Shown in pieces: positions 23,538-30,807 of a stretch of DNA of 40,262 nt. A model generated the notes under the pieces. That model worked only from the letters and a program-made list of their open reading frames with translations. It was not told the DNA's origin and made no database searches. Origin of the DNA: Kordiimonadaceae bacterium. Lineage in GTDB: Bacteria > Pseudomonadota > Alphaproteobacteria > Sphingomonadales > Kordiimonadaceae. The stretch spans positions 1 through 40,262 of the forward strand of contig JAESQS010000273.1 of NCBI GenBank assembly GCA_016765035.1. Reading direction: 5' to 3'. Made by a program: the position numbers and the translations under genes. Positions within the stretch are counted from its first letter, which is position 1, and every line of letters begins with the position of its first letter.

Positions 23538-25222
23538 GCGCTGGGCTCCATTAATAAGTTGTCGTCGTCATGGGCCTGCTGGTCGCCATGGCGGTCGGTG
23601 TTTGTCTGGTTGTCAAAACCACGGGGCTGTTTGGGGAGGGTCTGGAATTCGATCACCCCGCCCTCCATCCAGGTGGCGCGAATGGCCATGGCCAGAGCGA
23701 CGGCTAAATCACCGTGGCGACGGGCTTTGCTGTCATTGGCTTCAAGGTCCTTCTGGCGGCCTTTGTCGATACAGGGAATGCCGTTTTCGACTTTGATATG
23801 CAGCAGGTCGTCCAGCACCGATTGATGGCGTGGCAGCTCTAAATTGAAGGCTTCAAACTCGCCCTTCATTTTTGGCATCCACTCGGCATACCAACTGAGG
23901 TTTAGCGATATTTGGTCGACCATATTGGTGCCGTATTTAAGGGCAGCCTGCTCGGCCAGATAGCCACCATTGCCGGTGGCGTCGAAAGCGGCACCGCTAA
24001 AGCGTGGCAGGCGGTCGATAATAAAATACATCACCTGGCGTTGTTGCTCGTAGGTGAGATTGCGCAGCTCTACGGTAAAGGGCACCCGCTTGCGCAGGGT
24101 GGGCGCAATGACCAGGGGCACGAATACGGTGAGGTCGCCACGGCGGGCGAAATCTTCACCAAACACATGGCGGTGATTTTTGTTGAGCTGGCTTAGCTCC
24201 TCGGCCAGATTTTCTTCACACCAGGCGTCGATCTCGGCTTCGCGCTGGGCTTGTGTCCAGCCTTCAAAACCTTCCGGGGCCTCGTAGCGCAGTATGGGCA
24301 GGGAGTGGTCCACCACCATGGCCTGCTCGATGAGGATGCGCGACAGGTAGTTGCCGCCGGACTTTTTCGGCACGCAGCCGTACTCTTCATCGGCGCTTTC
24401 TTTGTTGGGGGCATTTTTGTAGAGATCGGCGCGCCACTTCTGTTCGGCCTCGGGTGACCAGGGCTGGGAGTTGACATAGCAAATGCGCTTGTACAGGCCC
24501 TGGGCAATGGCGTCGTCAAGGGTAATGCGATGCAGGGAGTAGTCTTTGCGGCCCTCTTTGGCATCGTTAATGTACTGGTTAAAGGCGTTGTCGACACCAT
24601 TGTGGGTGCTGATCAGCCGCACTTTGTTGCCCCACATAGTCAGTGCTAGCGCGGCTTTTAGCAGCTCTTCAAGACTTTCGTGAAAGGCCGCCTCATCAAT
24701 AACCACGTCACCCTGCAGGCCTCGCAGGTTACTGGGTCGACTACTGAGCGCCTGAATCTTAAAACCCGTTTTCGGGAAGCGGATCATGTAGGCAAGAATT
24801 TCTTCTTTTTTGGCGCTATCCCAAAAGGTTTGCTCGTAGACATCGGCTTCGGCCAACTCGTTAAAGGCGCGGGCAAACAGGGCACAGGCGGCGATGTATT
24901 CCAGCGCCATTTCCTGTTTTGAGCCTACGTAGAAGGTGTTGCAGCCCCGGCGACTGCGCGGCTTGGCGGCGTTGATAACATTGCGGCCTGCCTCTGCCCA
25001 GGTTAAACCGGTACGGCGGGATTTTTCTGCCATAACAATTTGCGATTCATCTTCAAACCAGCGTTGCTGGTAGGGCAAAGACACGGCCTCGCCACCGGGC
25101 ACGGCCTCGTCAACGTTCTGGGGCACCACCACGCCGTAGGTGGTCATCTCTGCCGCCAGATCAATTTTGCGTGGCTCGGAGGTGGCCTTCATGTTGGCGG
25201 TTGGTGGGCTTGAATCTGACAT
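23531..25222 (-). CDS. terminase large subunit (Mu gp28-like)
   Basis: This 563-aa protein is the packaging motor. An ATP-binding region shows AEKSRRTGLTWAEAG (about 65-79, a variant Walker A) and DVVIDEAAFHE (about 165-175, Walker B plus Glu). The nuclease half has FGEDFARRGDLTVFVPL, FDATGNGGYLAEQAA and a final ARRHGDLAVALAMA, which bear the acidic residues. Mu-type terminases cut a fixed distance inside flanking host DNA after the first headful. The gene starts one base after the small subunit stop. Confidence 0.93.
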   Translation of the reverse strand: MSDSSPPTANMKATSEPRKIDLAAEMTTYGVVVPQNVDEAVPGGEAVSLPYQQRWFEDESQIVMAEKSRRTGLTWAEAGRNVINAAKPRSRRGCNTFYVGSKQEMALEYIAACALFARAFNELAEADVYEQTFWDSAKKEEILAYMIRFPKTGFKIQALSSRPSNLRGLQGDVVIDEAAFHESLEELLKAALALTMWGNKVRLISTHNGVDNAFNQYINDAKEGRKDYSLHRITLDDAIAQGLYKRICYVNSQPWSPEAEQKWRADLYKNAPNKESADEEYGCVPKKSGGNYLSRILIEQAMVVDHSLPILRYEAPEGFEGWTQAQREAEIDAWCEENLAEELSQLNKNHRHVFGEDFARRGDLTVFVPLVIAPTLRKRVPFTVELRNLTYEQQRQVMYFIIDRLPRFSGAAFDATGNGGYLAEQAALKYGTNMVDQISLNLSWYAEWMPKMKGEFEAFNLELPRHQSVLDDLLHIKVENGIPCIDKGRQKDLEANDSKARRHGDLAVALAMAIRATWMEGGVIEFQTLPKQPRGFDNQTNTDRHGDQQAHDDDNLLMEPSAW

Positions 25223-25223
25223 A

Positions 25224-25781
25224 TCAGGACTTGCCCAGCAGTATGCCGCGAATACGGCCTTCGAGCTGCTCGCTCATGCCGTCACTGCCGAGGGCTTCTT
25301 CAAGGCGGGATTCCTGTTCTTTTAGCAAACGCGCACGGGCATCGGCTTCAACCTGGCGGCGTTCATCCATGCTCAACTTGCGGGCCTGAATCACGTCTTT
25401 AGCCGCACGGGCCAACTTGCGCACATCGTCGATAGCCAGCTTGCTATCGGCGGCGTCTTGTTGCGCGGCAAAGGTGGCGTGGTTTACCAGGGTGGTGAGA
25501 GATTGCACCATTAGCGCACCGGCGCGGTCGTCAGGGTTTTCGCCCAGCTCCTGCACTAACAGGCGTGACATGGTTTCTTGCTCGCGCATATTCGCGACCA
25601 GCTGGTCGAAGCCGACGCGGTAACGGCCCAGGGCGGAGCGGCTGGGCTTTTGCTCAGCGGGGAATTCGGTGTGCAGGTCGGTAATTAACTCATCGAGAGT
25701 GAGGCGATTTTCACGCAGGCGGCGCTCGATATGGGCGCGCACATCAGGCTGGAGTTTGTCGATAGTGGATTTACGGCCCAT
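25224..25781 (-). CDS. terminase small subunit-like, DUF3486 (Mu gp27)
   Basis: The 185-aa protein belongs to DUF3486: MGRKSTIDKLQPDVRAHIERRLRENRLTLDELITDL...SRSALGRYRVGFD. The N-terminal part is a helix-turn-helix, followed by a long helical region with KLSMDERRQVEADARARLLKEQE. It is thought to recognise phage DNA for packaging. The start overlaps the upstream stop region (GCATGACATGG). Length is normal. Confidence 0.9.
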   Translation of the reverse strand: MGRKSTIDKLQPDVRAHIERRLRENRLTLDELITDLHTEFPAEQKPSRSALGRYRVGFDQLVANMREQETMSRLLVQELGENPDDRAGALMVQSLTTLVNHATFAAQQDAADSKLAIDDVRKLARAAKDVIQARKLSMDERRQVEADARARLLKEQESRLEEALGSDGMSEQLEGRIRGILLGKS

Positions 25782-25782
25782 G

Positions 25783-26076
25783 TCATGCCCCCGGCTTTTT
25801 CACGCCCGGCACCTGGGCACGGCCGGCGGCAACGTCGGCACCGCGCTCGGTGAGGGTGGCGATGAGCAGATTGCTGATATCGTCAATGCTGACCAGGCCT
25901 TGCTCCTGTAACCAGAGCAGCTCGGTTTTCACCAGGTCGCGGCTGGGGCTGTGGCCATATTCGCTGAGCACATTGGTGAGCACCGAGCTGTTGGCTTTGT
26001 AGCTGGGCATGTTGGCGAGGATGCGCAGCATGACCAGGCGCTGGTCTTCGCGTAAATATTCGGTGAAAGGCGGCAT
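25783..26076 (-). CDS. Mu gp26-like winged-helix protein (VpaChn25_0724 family)
   Basis: This 97-aa protein (FTEYLREDQRLVMLRILANMPSYKANSSVLTNVLSEYGHSPSRDLVKTELLWLQEQGLVSID...LTERGADVAAGRAQVPGVKKP) has a winged-helix pattern and the ending typical of the VpaChn25_0724 family. These lie just before the terminase genes in Mu-like phages. AAGGAATAG precedes the ATG. It may help packaging or regulate late genes. Confidence 0.85.
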   Translation of the reverse strand: MPPFTEYLREDQRLVMLRILANMPSYKANSSVLTNVLSEYGHSPSRDLVKTELLWLQEQGLVSIDDISNLLIATLTERGADVAAGRAQVPGVKKPGA

Positions 26077-26101
26077 GGCTATTCCTTCTTTTAATCAATC
26101 G

Positions 26102-26320
26102 CTATGTTTCTTTACGAGCTATGTTTTCAACAGCATCAATAATGTCCTTTATTTCCCAGTCAGCATTACTCTTGATGCCCACCAGCTCGCGTACTCTCTG
26201 CATACCCATTTCCCAGCGGTCTTTCCTTATGCATACGCCGTCGTTACGAACCTCGTAATCCGCAGGATCTTTTCCCCTGAATTCAGGGATGACAAAATCT
26301 TGTTGTGTTGCTTGTCTCAT
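26102..26320 (-). CDS. hypothetical protein
   Basis: A 72-aa charged protein (FVIPEFRGKDPADYEVRNDGVCIRKDRWEMGMQRVRELVGIKSNADWEIKDIIDAVENIA). I do not recognise it. GAG lies 8 nt upstream of the ATG, and the gene is separated by short gaps of 25 and 45 bp from its neighbours in an otherwise overlapping series. It may be an accessory insertion. Confidence 0.6.
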   Translation of the reverse strand: MRQATQQDFVIPEFRGKDPADYEVRNDGVCIRKDRWEMGMQRVRELVGIKSNADWEIKDIIDAVENIARKET

Positions 26321-26365
26321 AATGTTCTCAAAATTGAGAGCCCAATCTTGCGTGCCTTTAAAGCC

Positions 26366-26668
26366 TTATTTGTGGCTTAACAGATAGTCGTTAATACGAT
26401 TGAGGCTGCTATCAATGGGTTTTAGCTGTTTTGACAGGCCGTCGATTTCGGCCTCCATTTTGCCGAGGCGTTCAAACAACAGGCTGATTTGCTGGCGGGT
26501 GGGCACATGGGCCATCTGGCTTTCCATGGTGATTATTTTGCGGTTCATTTCGTCAAAGACGGTTTGCTTGACCGACTGACGATTCGCGTTAAAGGAATAA
26601 ATAGCGAAGGCAATAACGACCACCCAGCGGATAAATTCACTACCAAAATACAATTCATCAGCGTTCAA
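26366..26668 (-). CDS. DUF2730 protein (Mu gp25-like)
   Basis: The 100-aa protein has an N-terminal membrane helix (about 11-25, FIRWVVVIAFAIYSF). A coiled coil follows (TRQQISLLFERLGKMEAEIDGLSKQLKPIDSSLNRINDYL), the DUF2730 layout. It starts with TTG after AAGGAAAG and overlaps the previous gene by 11 bp. Mu gp25 lies in the same slot. Role unknown; a lysis or membrane-associated function is possible. Confidence 0.8.
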   Translation of the reverse strand: MNADELYFGSEFIRWVVVIAFAIYSFNANRQSVKQTVFDEMNRKIITMESQMAHVPTRQQISLLFERLGKMEAEIDGLSKQLKPIDSSLNRINDYLLSHK

Positions 26669-26843
26669 GATTCTTTCCTTCTGAGCCTATGGCCCCAGCG
26701 CTGGTGCTTTGGCCATCACACCAGCGACCAAAGGCGCGAGCCTGATTCACCAGTGCCCGGCGTAACGCAACGATTTCAGCGTGGGCCTGGCTGCATAAGG
26801 GCAAGTCGCTCGCCTGTAGTTTTTCAAGAAGATCACCTTTCAC
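26658..26843 (-). CDS. small hypothetical protein, first gene of late operon
   Basis: The 61-aa protein (from GTG 26843) contains LPLCSQAHAEIVALRRALVNQARAFGRWCDGQ, a likely amphipathic helix. A TTG at 26852 is in frame, but AAGGG is spaced properly (9 nt) only for the GTG. It opens the minus-strand late operon. The pattern resembles short proteins next to gp25 in Mu-like prophages. Unknown function. Confidence 0.6.
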   Translation of the reverse strand: MKGDLLEKLQASDLPLCSQAHAEIVALRRALVNQARAFGRWCDGQSTSAGAIGSEGKNLER

Positions 26844-26972
26844 ATCGTTCAACCCTTATCAATTGACAGCTACTCATTGCAAACAAGTGCCGTGACAGTA
26901 GGCTAAAAACGACGGATAGGCTTTTGAACGGGGGCAAAATCAACACCGCGCGCGCAGGTGTAATCTGGCGAT
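26844..26972. promoter_or_regulatory. divergent late control region
   Basis: This 129-bp gap separates the minus-strand late operon from the plus-strand appendage operon, so both late promoters must lie in or near it. It contains the 18-bp motif copy C and an inverted repeat ACACC (26943-26947) / GGTGT (26957-26961). No good sigma-70 promoter pair was found; TTGACA at 26863 lacks a proper -10. This fits activator-dependent late promoters, with Mor as candidate activator. Confidence 0.5.
26922..26939 (+). promoter_or_regulatory. recurrent 18-bp motif, copy C
   Basis: TTTTGAACGGGGGCAAAA lies 33 bp before the start of the plus-strand late operon. The motif-to-start distance is the same as that of copy B before the protease gene, in the same orientation relative to the gene. 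That regularity supports a promoter-linked role. Confidence 0.5.
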
Positions 26973-27491
26973 ATGAGTAATATTTCTCTAAGCCCAGACG
27001 CTATTCTTGAGCAAACTAACCTCACCGGGGCAGTTGCCGATATCCAGGATAGCCCGGCCAGTCCTGACGCCAATTGGCTTACCGCGCCAGGCAATAATGT
27101 AGCCACTACGGTACGCACGTCGCTGCCAACACCACCCAACAATTTGAACGCCGGTGCGGCCTTACAACAATTTCGCCTGTGGGTGCGCAAAACAAACCAT
27201 TCCACTGATCCGCTGATGACAGTGGAGCTATACGAGGATGGCGCACTAATAGCCACGCTGGCCACGGGGGCCGGGGTCTCTAGCATCAGCGGCCAACTGC
27301 TGACATACACCTGGGACGCAGCCCTTTTAAGCGCCATTAGCGGCGTTGATGTGGAGTGCCGAATCAGTGGCACCTCTGGTGGGGGCAAGCCTACCAACCG
27401 TGCGGCCCTTGAAATTGGCGCTATGGCCTGGGATGCCGATTATGCGGTCAGCACCGGCCCCACGTTGCTGTTAGCCCTGGTACCGGCATGA
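26973..27491 (+). CDS. probable virion appendage protein
   Basis: The 172-aa protein is beta-rich (LQQFRLWVRKTNHSTDPLMTVELYEDGALIATLATGAGVSSISGQLLTYTWDAALL...CRISGTSGGGKPTNRAALEIGAMAWDADY). It looks like a jelly-roll or Ig-type structural protein. It is first in a plus-strand operon of tail-appendage-like genes. A weak AGGTG lies 12 nt upstream. Specific function is not known. Confidence 0.6.
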   Translation: MSNISLSPDAILEQTNLTGAVADIQDSPASPDANWLTAPGNNVATTVRTSLPTPPNNLNAGAALQQFRLWVRKTNHSTDPLMTVELYEDGALIATLATGAGVSSISGQLLTYTWDAALLSAISGVDVECRISGTSGGGKPTNRAALEIGAMAWDADYAVSTGPTLLLALVPA

Positions 27492-27501
27492 GCAGCCACG
27501 C

Positions 27502-28014
27502 ATGAGCACGGTCTATCGCGGCGCATTCGCTACCCTCTGGATTACCCTGCAGGCCAATGAAGCCCTGGGCATTCTCGACGCTGACTATTTAGAAGATTAC
27601 TTCGGCAACGACAGCCAGGTATCGCTGTATCACATCGCTAGCGATACCCATTACCCGGTGTTGATGCTCGACCAGCCACTGGTAACACCGCTGATCCCCT
27701 ATGACATATTCAAGGGCCAAATGGCCATGGCGAGCCTGCCTGACGGGGCTTACCAGGTGCGCGGCCGTTGTCGTGATGTGGGCGGCAATTACACCATCTT
27801 AAGCGCCGTACAAAGCCCCCTTGGCGGCGAGCAGGTGCTGGCGATGGAATTTAACATTCAGCCGGGGCAAGGCTTGCACTTCACCGTGCAACTGCCCTTT
27901 GGGCTGATTCGCATGGGTCTGGATATGGGCACGCTGGATCGCCCGACATTGCCCCATCATTTACTCAACCGTGACCAGCCAATGGCTGAATTACGCACTG
28001 TACTGGAGCGCTAA
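27502..28014 (+). CDS. probable virion appendage protein
   Basis: A 170-aa protein with beta-sandwich character (VSLYHIASDTHYPVLMLDQPLVTPLIPYDIFKGQMAMASLPDGAYQVRGRCRDVGGNYTIL). The PDGxYQVRGRxxDxxGNYT phrase is typical of Ig/fibronectin-like ligand domains. It starts 11 bp after its predecessor and overlaps the next ATG by one base. Assignment to a tail or head fibre is inferred from the operon. Confidence 0.6.
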   Translation: MSTVYRGAFATLWITLQANEALGILDADYLEDYFGNDSQVSLYHIASDTHYPVLMLDQPLVTPLIPYDIFKGQMAMASLPDGAYQVRGRCRDVGGNYTILSAVQSPLGGEQVLAMEFNIQPGQGLHFTVQLPFGLIRMGLDMGTLDRPTLPHHLLNRDQPMAELRTVLER

Positions 28015-28325
28015 TGGTCTACACCGACGACAACGGTTTTACGCTGGATTTTACCAGCCAGTTTGACCTCACCGCCATGACCAGTGTGCGCATGTTAATT
28101 CGTCGCCCCAGCAACAGCGTGGCGGCCTACGATTTTGCCCTGGCTGAATTCAATACGGTGAACGTGGGCGGTGTGCTGAGCTACTTGGTGCGCCCTGGGG
28201 ATTTGACGGTGGATGGCGATTATTTGTTTCAGGTGATTGCCAAAGATGCGAATTCTGACGTGGCGTTTAAGCCCTACACCCTAAAAGTTGAACGCCGCAT
28301 TGCCGGTAATGGGTGGAATATATGA
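28014..28325 (+). CDS. BppU-like tail appendage domain protein
   Basis: The 103-aa protein (DDNGFTLDFTSQFDLTAMTSVRMLIRRPSNSVAAYDF...LSYLVRPGDLTVDGDYLFQVIAKDANSDVAFKPYTLKVERR) follows the pattern of the N-terminal domain of phage baseplate upper protein BppU. The pattern is a D-L-T-x-A-T-S-V-x-M strand followed by Y-x-V-x-x-G-D-L-x-x-x-G-x-Y-x-x-Q. Such domains attach receptor-binding parts to the tail tip. GGAGCGCTA precedes the ATG. Confidence 0.65.
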   Translation: MVYTDDNGFTLDFTSQFDLTAMTSVRMLIRRPSNSVAAYDFALAEFNTVNVGGVLSYLVRPGDLTVDGDYLFQVIAKDANSDVAFKPYTLKVERRIAGNGWNI

Positions 28326-28471
28326 GCGTGATAAGCGTGCGCTGCAGCCAGTGCAATAAGTCCTTTTCAATCAACCCGGCAGCGGGCCAGCCCGTCGCGC
28401 CAGTGTGCCCCAAGTGCGCGCCACGCATTAACAAAACCATTGTTAAAAAGGAGAAAAACCATGCGCTTTGA
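28322..28471 (+). CDS. small zinc-ribbon protein
   Basis: A 49-codon gene begins at ATG 28322 inside the previous stop (ATGA) and contains CSQC near residues 8-11 and CPKC near 29-32, a four-Cys zinc ribbon (MSVISVRCSQCNKSF, then PVAPVCPKCAPR). It overlaps the next start by 11 bp. The spacing resembles small Com-like translational regulators of Mu (which bind mom mRNA), but the resemblance is only in the metal site. Confidence 0.55.
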   Translation: MSVISVRCSQCNKSFSINPAAGQPVAPVCPKCAPRINKTIVKKEKNHAL

Positions 28472-28676
28472 AAGCATTCACGAGATCCCCAAGACCCTGC
28501 GCAGAATCGGCGGCACGCAGCTGTCGATTGACCAAATTGAAGCACTGCTCGACGAAGCAGACAGCAGCGAATTGCCCAATGGTGCCGCACTGGCACAGGC
28601 GAAACGCGATTTTATAACCCGCCACAAGCCCGTGGGCGGGCACTGGGTTGCCACTAACACAGGAGCAAGCGCGTAA
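28461..28676 (+). CDS. small hypothetical protein
   Basis: I start at ATG 28461, preceded by AAGGAG at 8 nt. The 71-aa product (FESIHEIPKTLRRIGGTQLSIDQIEALLDEADSSELPNGAALAQAKRDFITRHK) is helical. It overlaps the next gene by one base. Helical proteins of this size beside appendage genes are often assembly chaperones; here that is inference. Confidence 0.55.
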   Translation: MRFESIHEIPKTLRRIGGTQLSIDQIEALLDEADSSELPNGAALAQAKRDFITRHKPVGGHWVATNTGASA

Positions 28677-29593
28677 TGTTGACACTCAATTTAGCAGGCG
28701 GCTCACAGGCCGACCCTATTCTCGCAGGCCTGGGCCTGAAGCTGGTGGGCGCAGGCTCATCATTCGACATCGCCACGGTGAACGACGCGTTTATTGATGC
28801 CGCCACTGGGGCTGGTGTAACCACGGTGAAAGCCAGCCTTACCCCAGCGGCGACGGTGGTGACGGCGGCCTCTACCGGCAGCTATAACGACACCACCAAA
28901 AGCTGGACGATGAGTAGCACCACCGGCCTGACAGCAGGCGACCCCATTTACCTGAGCCATGCCAGCATTACCGATGGCATTTACTACCTTGGCAGCGTGG
29001 TGAATGGCACCGACTACACGGTGGAGGATGCCAACGGCGTCAACCCCATGGACGGCGGCGGCGTCCAGAGCAGCATTTTCTATCAGGTGGCCTGGGCCTG
29101 GGTGGGGGCTGGTGACGCGGTACCCATTAACCACAACAGCGCAGGCGACCAAAACTTTTGGAAATTTCAGGCCGACGATGGCGCGGTAAGCTCCATCGCC
29201 GAAGACAGCTTTTGGGTGGCCGACAGCCCCGCTGGCGCTGCCTTTATTCAGATTGAGGGCGGCGACTACAGCGGCCAAACCGTGGCCGACAATTTGCTGA
29301 CACTGGTGATACTCACCGGCTGGGCGAACAATGGCGGCATTAGCCATGTTGAAATGGCCAACCATTCGGTGCAAACGGTTAACAATTTCATCTGGACATC
29401 GGGCGGCGGCACTGGCGAAGTGGCCCTGGCCACGGCCGAAGGTGGCCTGACCGCATCGGCAGGCGACGGCAACAAGTACGGCCAGCTGGTGTTTAAAGCC
29501 AAAGCGGGCAGCGCCTATGACGTAACGGCCGATATTGACGTGATTGTCGATAGCACCGGGCCATTGTTGGTATTAACTCTGGTGGCGGCGTAA
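28676..29593 (+). CDS. probable tail/head fibre structural protein
   Basis: The 305-aa protein is Gly/Ala/Thr/Asp-rich and beta-structured, with a DDTTKSWTMSSTTGLTAGDPIYLSHASITDGIYYLGSVVNGTDYTVEDA segment typical of phage fibre and decoration modules. Its last 80 residues (GGGTGEVALATAEGGLTASAGDGNKYGQLVFKAKAGSAYDVTADIDVIVD) form a second repeat-like domain. It is the largest product of the plus-strand operon and the best candidate there for receptor contact. No enzymatic motif. Confidence 0.6.
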   Translation: MLTLNLAGGSQADPILAGLGLKLVGAGSSFDIATVNDAFIDAATGAGVTTVKASLTPAATVVTAASTGSYNDTTKSWTMSSTTGLTAGDPIYLSHASITDGIYYLGSVVNGTDYTVEDANGVNPMDGGGVQSSIFYQVAWAWVGAGDAVPINHNSAGDQNFWKFQADDGAVSSIAEDSFWVADSPAGAAFIQIEGGDYSGQTVADNLLTLVILTGWANNGGISHVEMANHSVQTVNNFIWTSGGGTGEVALATAEGGLTASAGDGNKYGQLVFKAKAGSAYDVTADIDVIVDSTGPLLVLTLVAA

Positions 29594-29598
29594 TTACC

Positions 29599-29922
29599 AT
29601 GAAAATTGACATCGCCCAACTCGCGTTTATCGACCCCACCCTGCGCGACATATTGCTGCAGGCGGAAAAAGCCACCGGCTTTGAATTCACCATCACCAGC
29701 CTGTACCGCATTGGCGACAAGGGCGTGCACGGCACACTGCCACTGCGGGGGGCTGACCTGCGGGTGCGCCTACCCGCCGCTGGCGAGGTGATGGCGGATT
29801 ATATTAATGCGCGCTGGCAGTACGATAGCGAGCGGCCCGCTATGCGCTGTGCGGTGCTGCACGGCATGGGGGCTAATTTACATTTGCATGTGCAGGTGCA
29901 TCCCAGGACTGGGAGGGCTTGA
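29599..29922 (+). CDS. M15-like peptidase (putative endolysin)
   Basis: This 107-aa protein has YRIGDKGVHGTLPLRGADLRV followed, about 50 residues on, by HGMGANLHLHVQVHP. The spaced His, Asp and final HxH resemble the zinc ligands of M15-type D-Ala-D-Ala peptidases, and related proteins are frequent in phages. It probably cuts peptidoglycan cross-links in lysis or entry. It closes the plus-strand operon and stops 4 bp from the convergent HNH gene. No signal peptide, so release would need a holin, and none is obvious here. Confidence 0.65.
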   Translation: MKIDIAQLAFIDPTLRDILLQAEKATGFEFTITSLYRIGDKGVHGTLPLRGADLRVRLPAAGEVMADYINARWQYDSERPAMRCAVLHGMGANLHLHVQVHPRTGRA

Positions 29923-29926
29923 GGGT

Positions 29927-30475
29927 TTAGCAGTCACGCAAGATAGCCAACAATTTAGTCCGCTCAGCACTATCCATCGTCAGCCTGTGCTTTGCTTTAA
30001 CTAACCACCACCGGGCTGCGTACTCGCAATGATACCTTGCCAGTGGTGGCATCCACTTCGCAGGATCTTTACTTCCCTTAGACCGATTGGCCCTTGCGAT
30101 GACCGGGAGCAGGTTTTCAGGGTCATTAGCAAAGGCTCTCTTTTTGGCCCGCGTCCAGTGCTCACCGCCAGAGATATGCGCCTCTTTTAGCGGCACGATA
30201 TGGTCAATATCTAACCGCCCTGCATTAATAAAAACATCACCCGTGTAGGGGCCAATCCATCGACCTGAAACCACTCGACAACCCTGTAGAGTCAGCGGCC
30301 CTGCATTTTTTGCTATGAGTATTTCAGCCCGTGTGTTTTGGCAGTCGCCATCAACATCAGCCCAATAAGGCCAGTCCAGCCGATCATAAGAGCCCGCGAA
30401 AGCGACCAGGGGGATGAGTGCTAGTAGAGCGAGCTTCAAGGCTAGGGCACGACTAAAACCGCTTTGATGGCACAA
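29927..30475 (-). CDS. secreted HNH endonuclease family protein (DUF1524/GmrSD C-like)
   Basis: This 182-aa protein has a signal-peptide-like start (ALALKLALLALIPLVAFAGS). The secreted His-Me-finger nuclease pattern follows: YDRLDWPYWADVDGDCQNTRAEILI, GCRVVSGRW, LDIDHIVPLKEAHISGG with catalytic DHIVPL, then FANDPENLLPVIARANRSKGSKDPAKWMPP. It should act in the periplasm or outside, cutting DNA or RNA. The start is uncertain: TTG at 30475 overlaps the previous gene, and another TTG lies at 30439. It is third in the repressor operon, so the lysogen may make it. Confidence 0.82.
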   Translation of the reverse strand: MCHQSGFSRALALKLALLALIPLVAFAGSYDRLDWPYWADVDGDCQNTRAEILIAKNAGPLTLQGCRVVSGRWIGPYTGDVFINAGRLDIDHIVPLKEAHISGGEHWTRAKKRAFANDPENLLPVIARANRSKGSKDPAKWMPPLARYHCEYAARWWLVKAKHRLTMDSAERTKLLAILRDC

Positions 30476-30807
30476 ACAAAGTTAGCCAGGTCGCTTTTGC
30501 TCGAGCCGTCAACAAGATCAAACCATTTGGTCGGCCTAATTGTCATGGCGGAAAGCGACTCACCATAACCCAGCTCGCGCATTTTCGTCGTCTTACAGTT
30601 TGTTTCTGTTTTTGAATAGGATGCGGACAAAGCGCTAATGCGACTGCTGCTTGCGACAACAACATCACCTTTTATCGCCATTGTTAGCAGGTAATAATTA
30701 GCGTTCTCAACCCGGCTTCGCGGGATAAGTAGTTCGGCATGGACTAGCACCGGGGTGTTTGCCGCAATGGCTAATAGTCCAATTAGTACGACTTTACACA
30801 GTCTCAT
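30442..30807 (-). CDS. exported hypothetical protein linked to the repressor
   Basis: A 121-aa protein starts with a signal peptide (MRLCKVVLIGLLAIAANTPVLVHAE, cleavage likely after AHA-like VHA). The rest is unknown (ELLIPRSRVENANYYLLTMAIKGDVVVASSSRISALSASYSKTETNCKTTKMRELGYGES). Two Cys remain in the mature part. GAGGAAAAACA precedes the ATG, which overlaps the repressor stop (ATGA). Co-expression with repressor and nuclease suggests a lysogenic-conversion function, perhaps as an immunity or exclusion partner of the nuclease. Confidence 0.65.
   Translation of the reverse strand: MRLCKVVLIGLLAIAANTPVLVHAELLIPRSRVENANYYLLTMAIKGDVVVASSSRISALSASYSKTETNCKTTKMRELGYGESLSAMTIRPTKWFDLVDGSSKSDLANFVCAIKAVLVVP

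Noticed and set aside
26863-26868. TTGACA in the divergent late control region
   Set aside because: No -10 element at 16-18 bp in either reading, so I do not call a sigma-70 promoter.
21751-30000. Holin gene
   Set aside because: Single-helix proteins at 21751 and 26366 were considered, but neither is beside the peptidase gene and neither has a typical holin layout.
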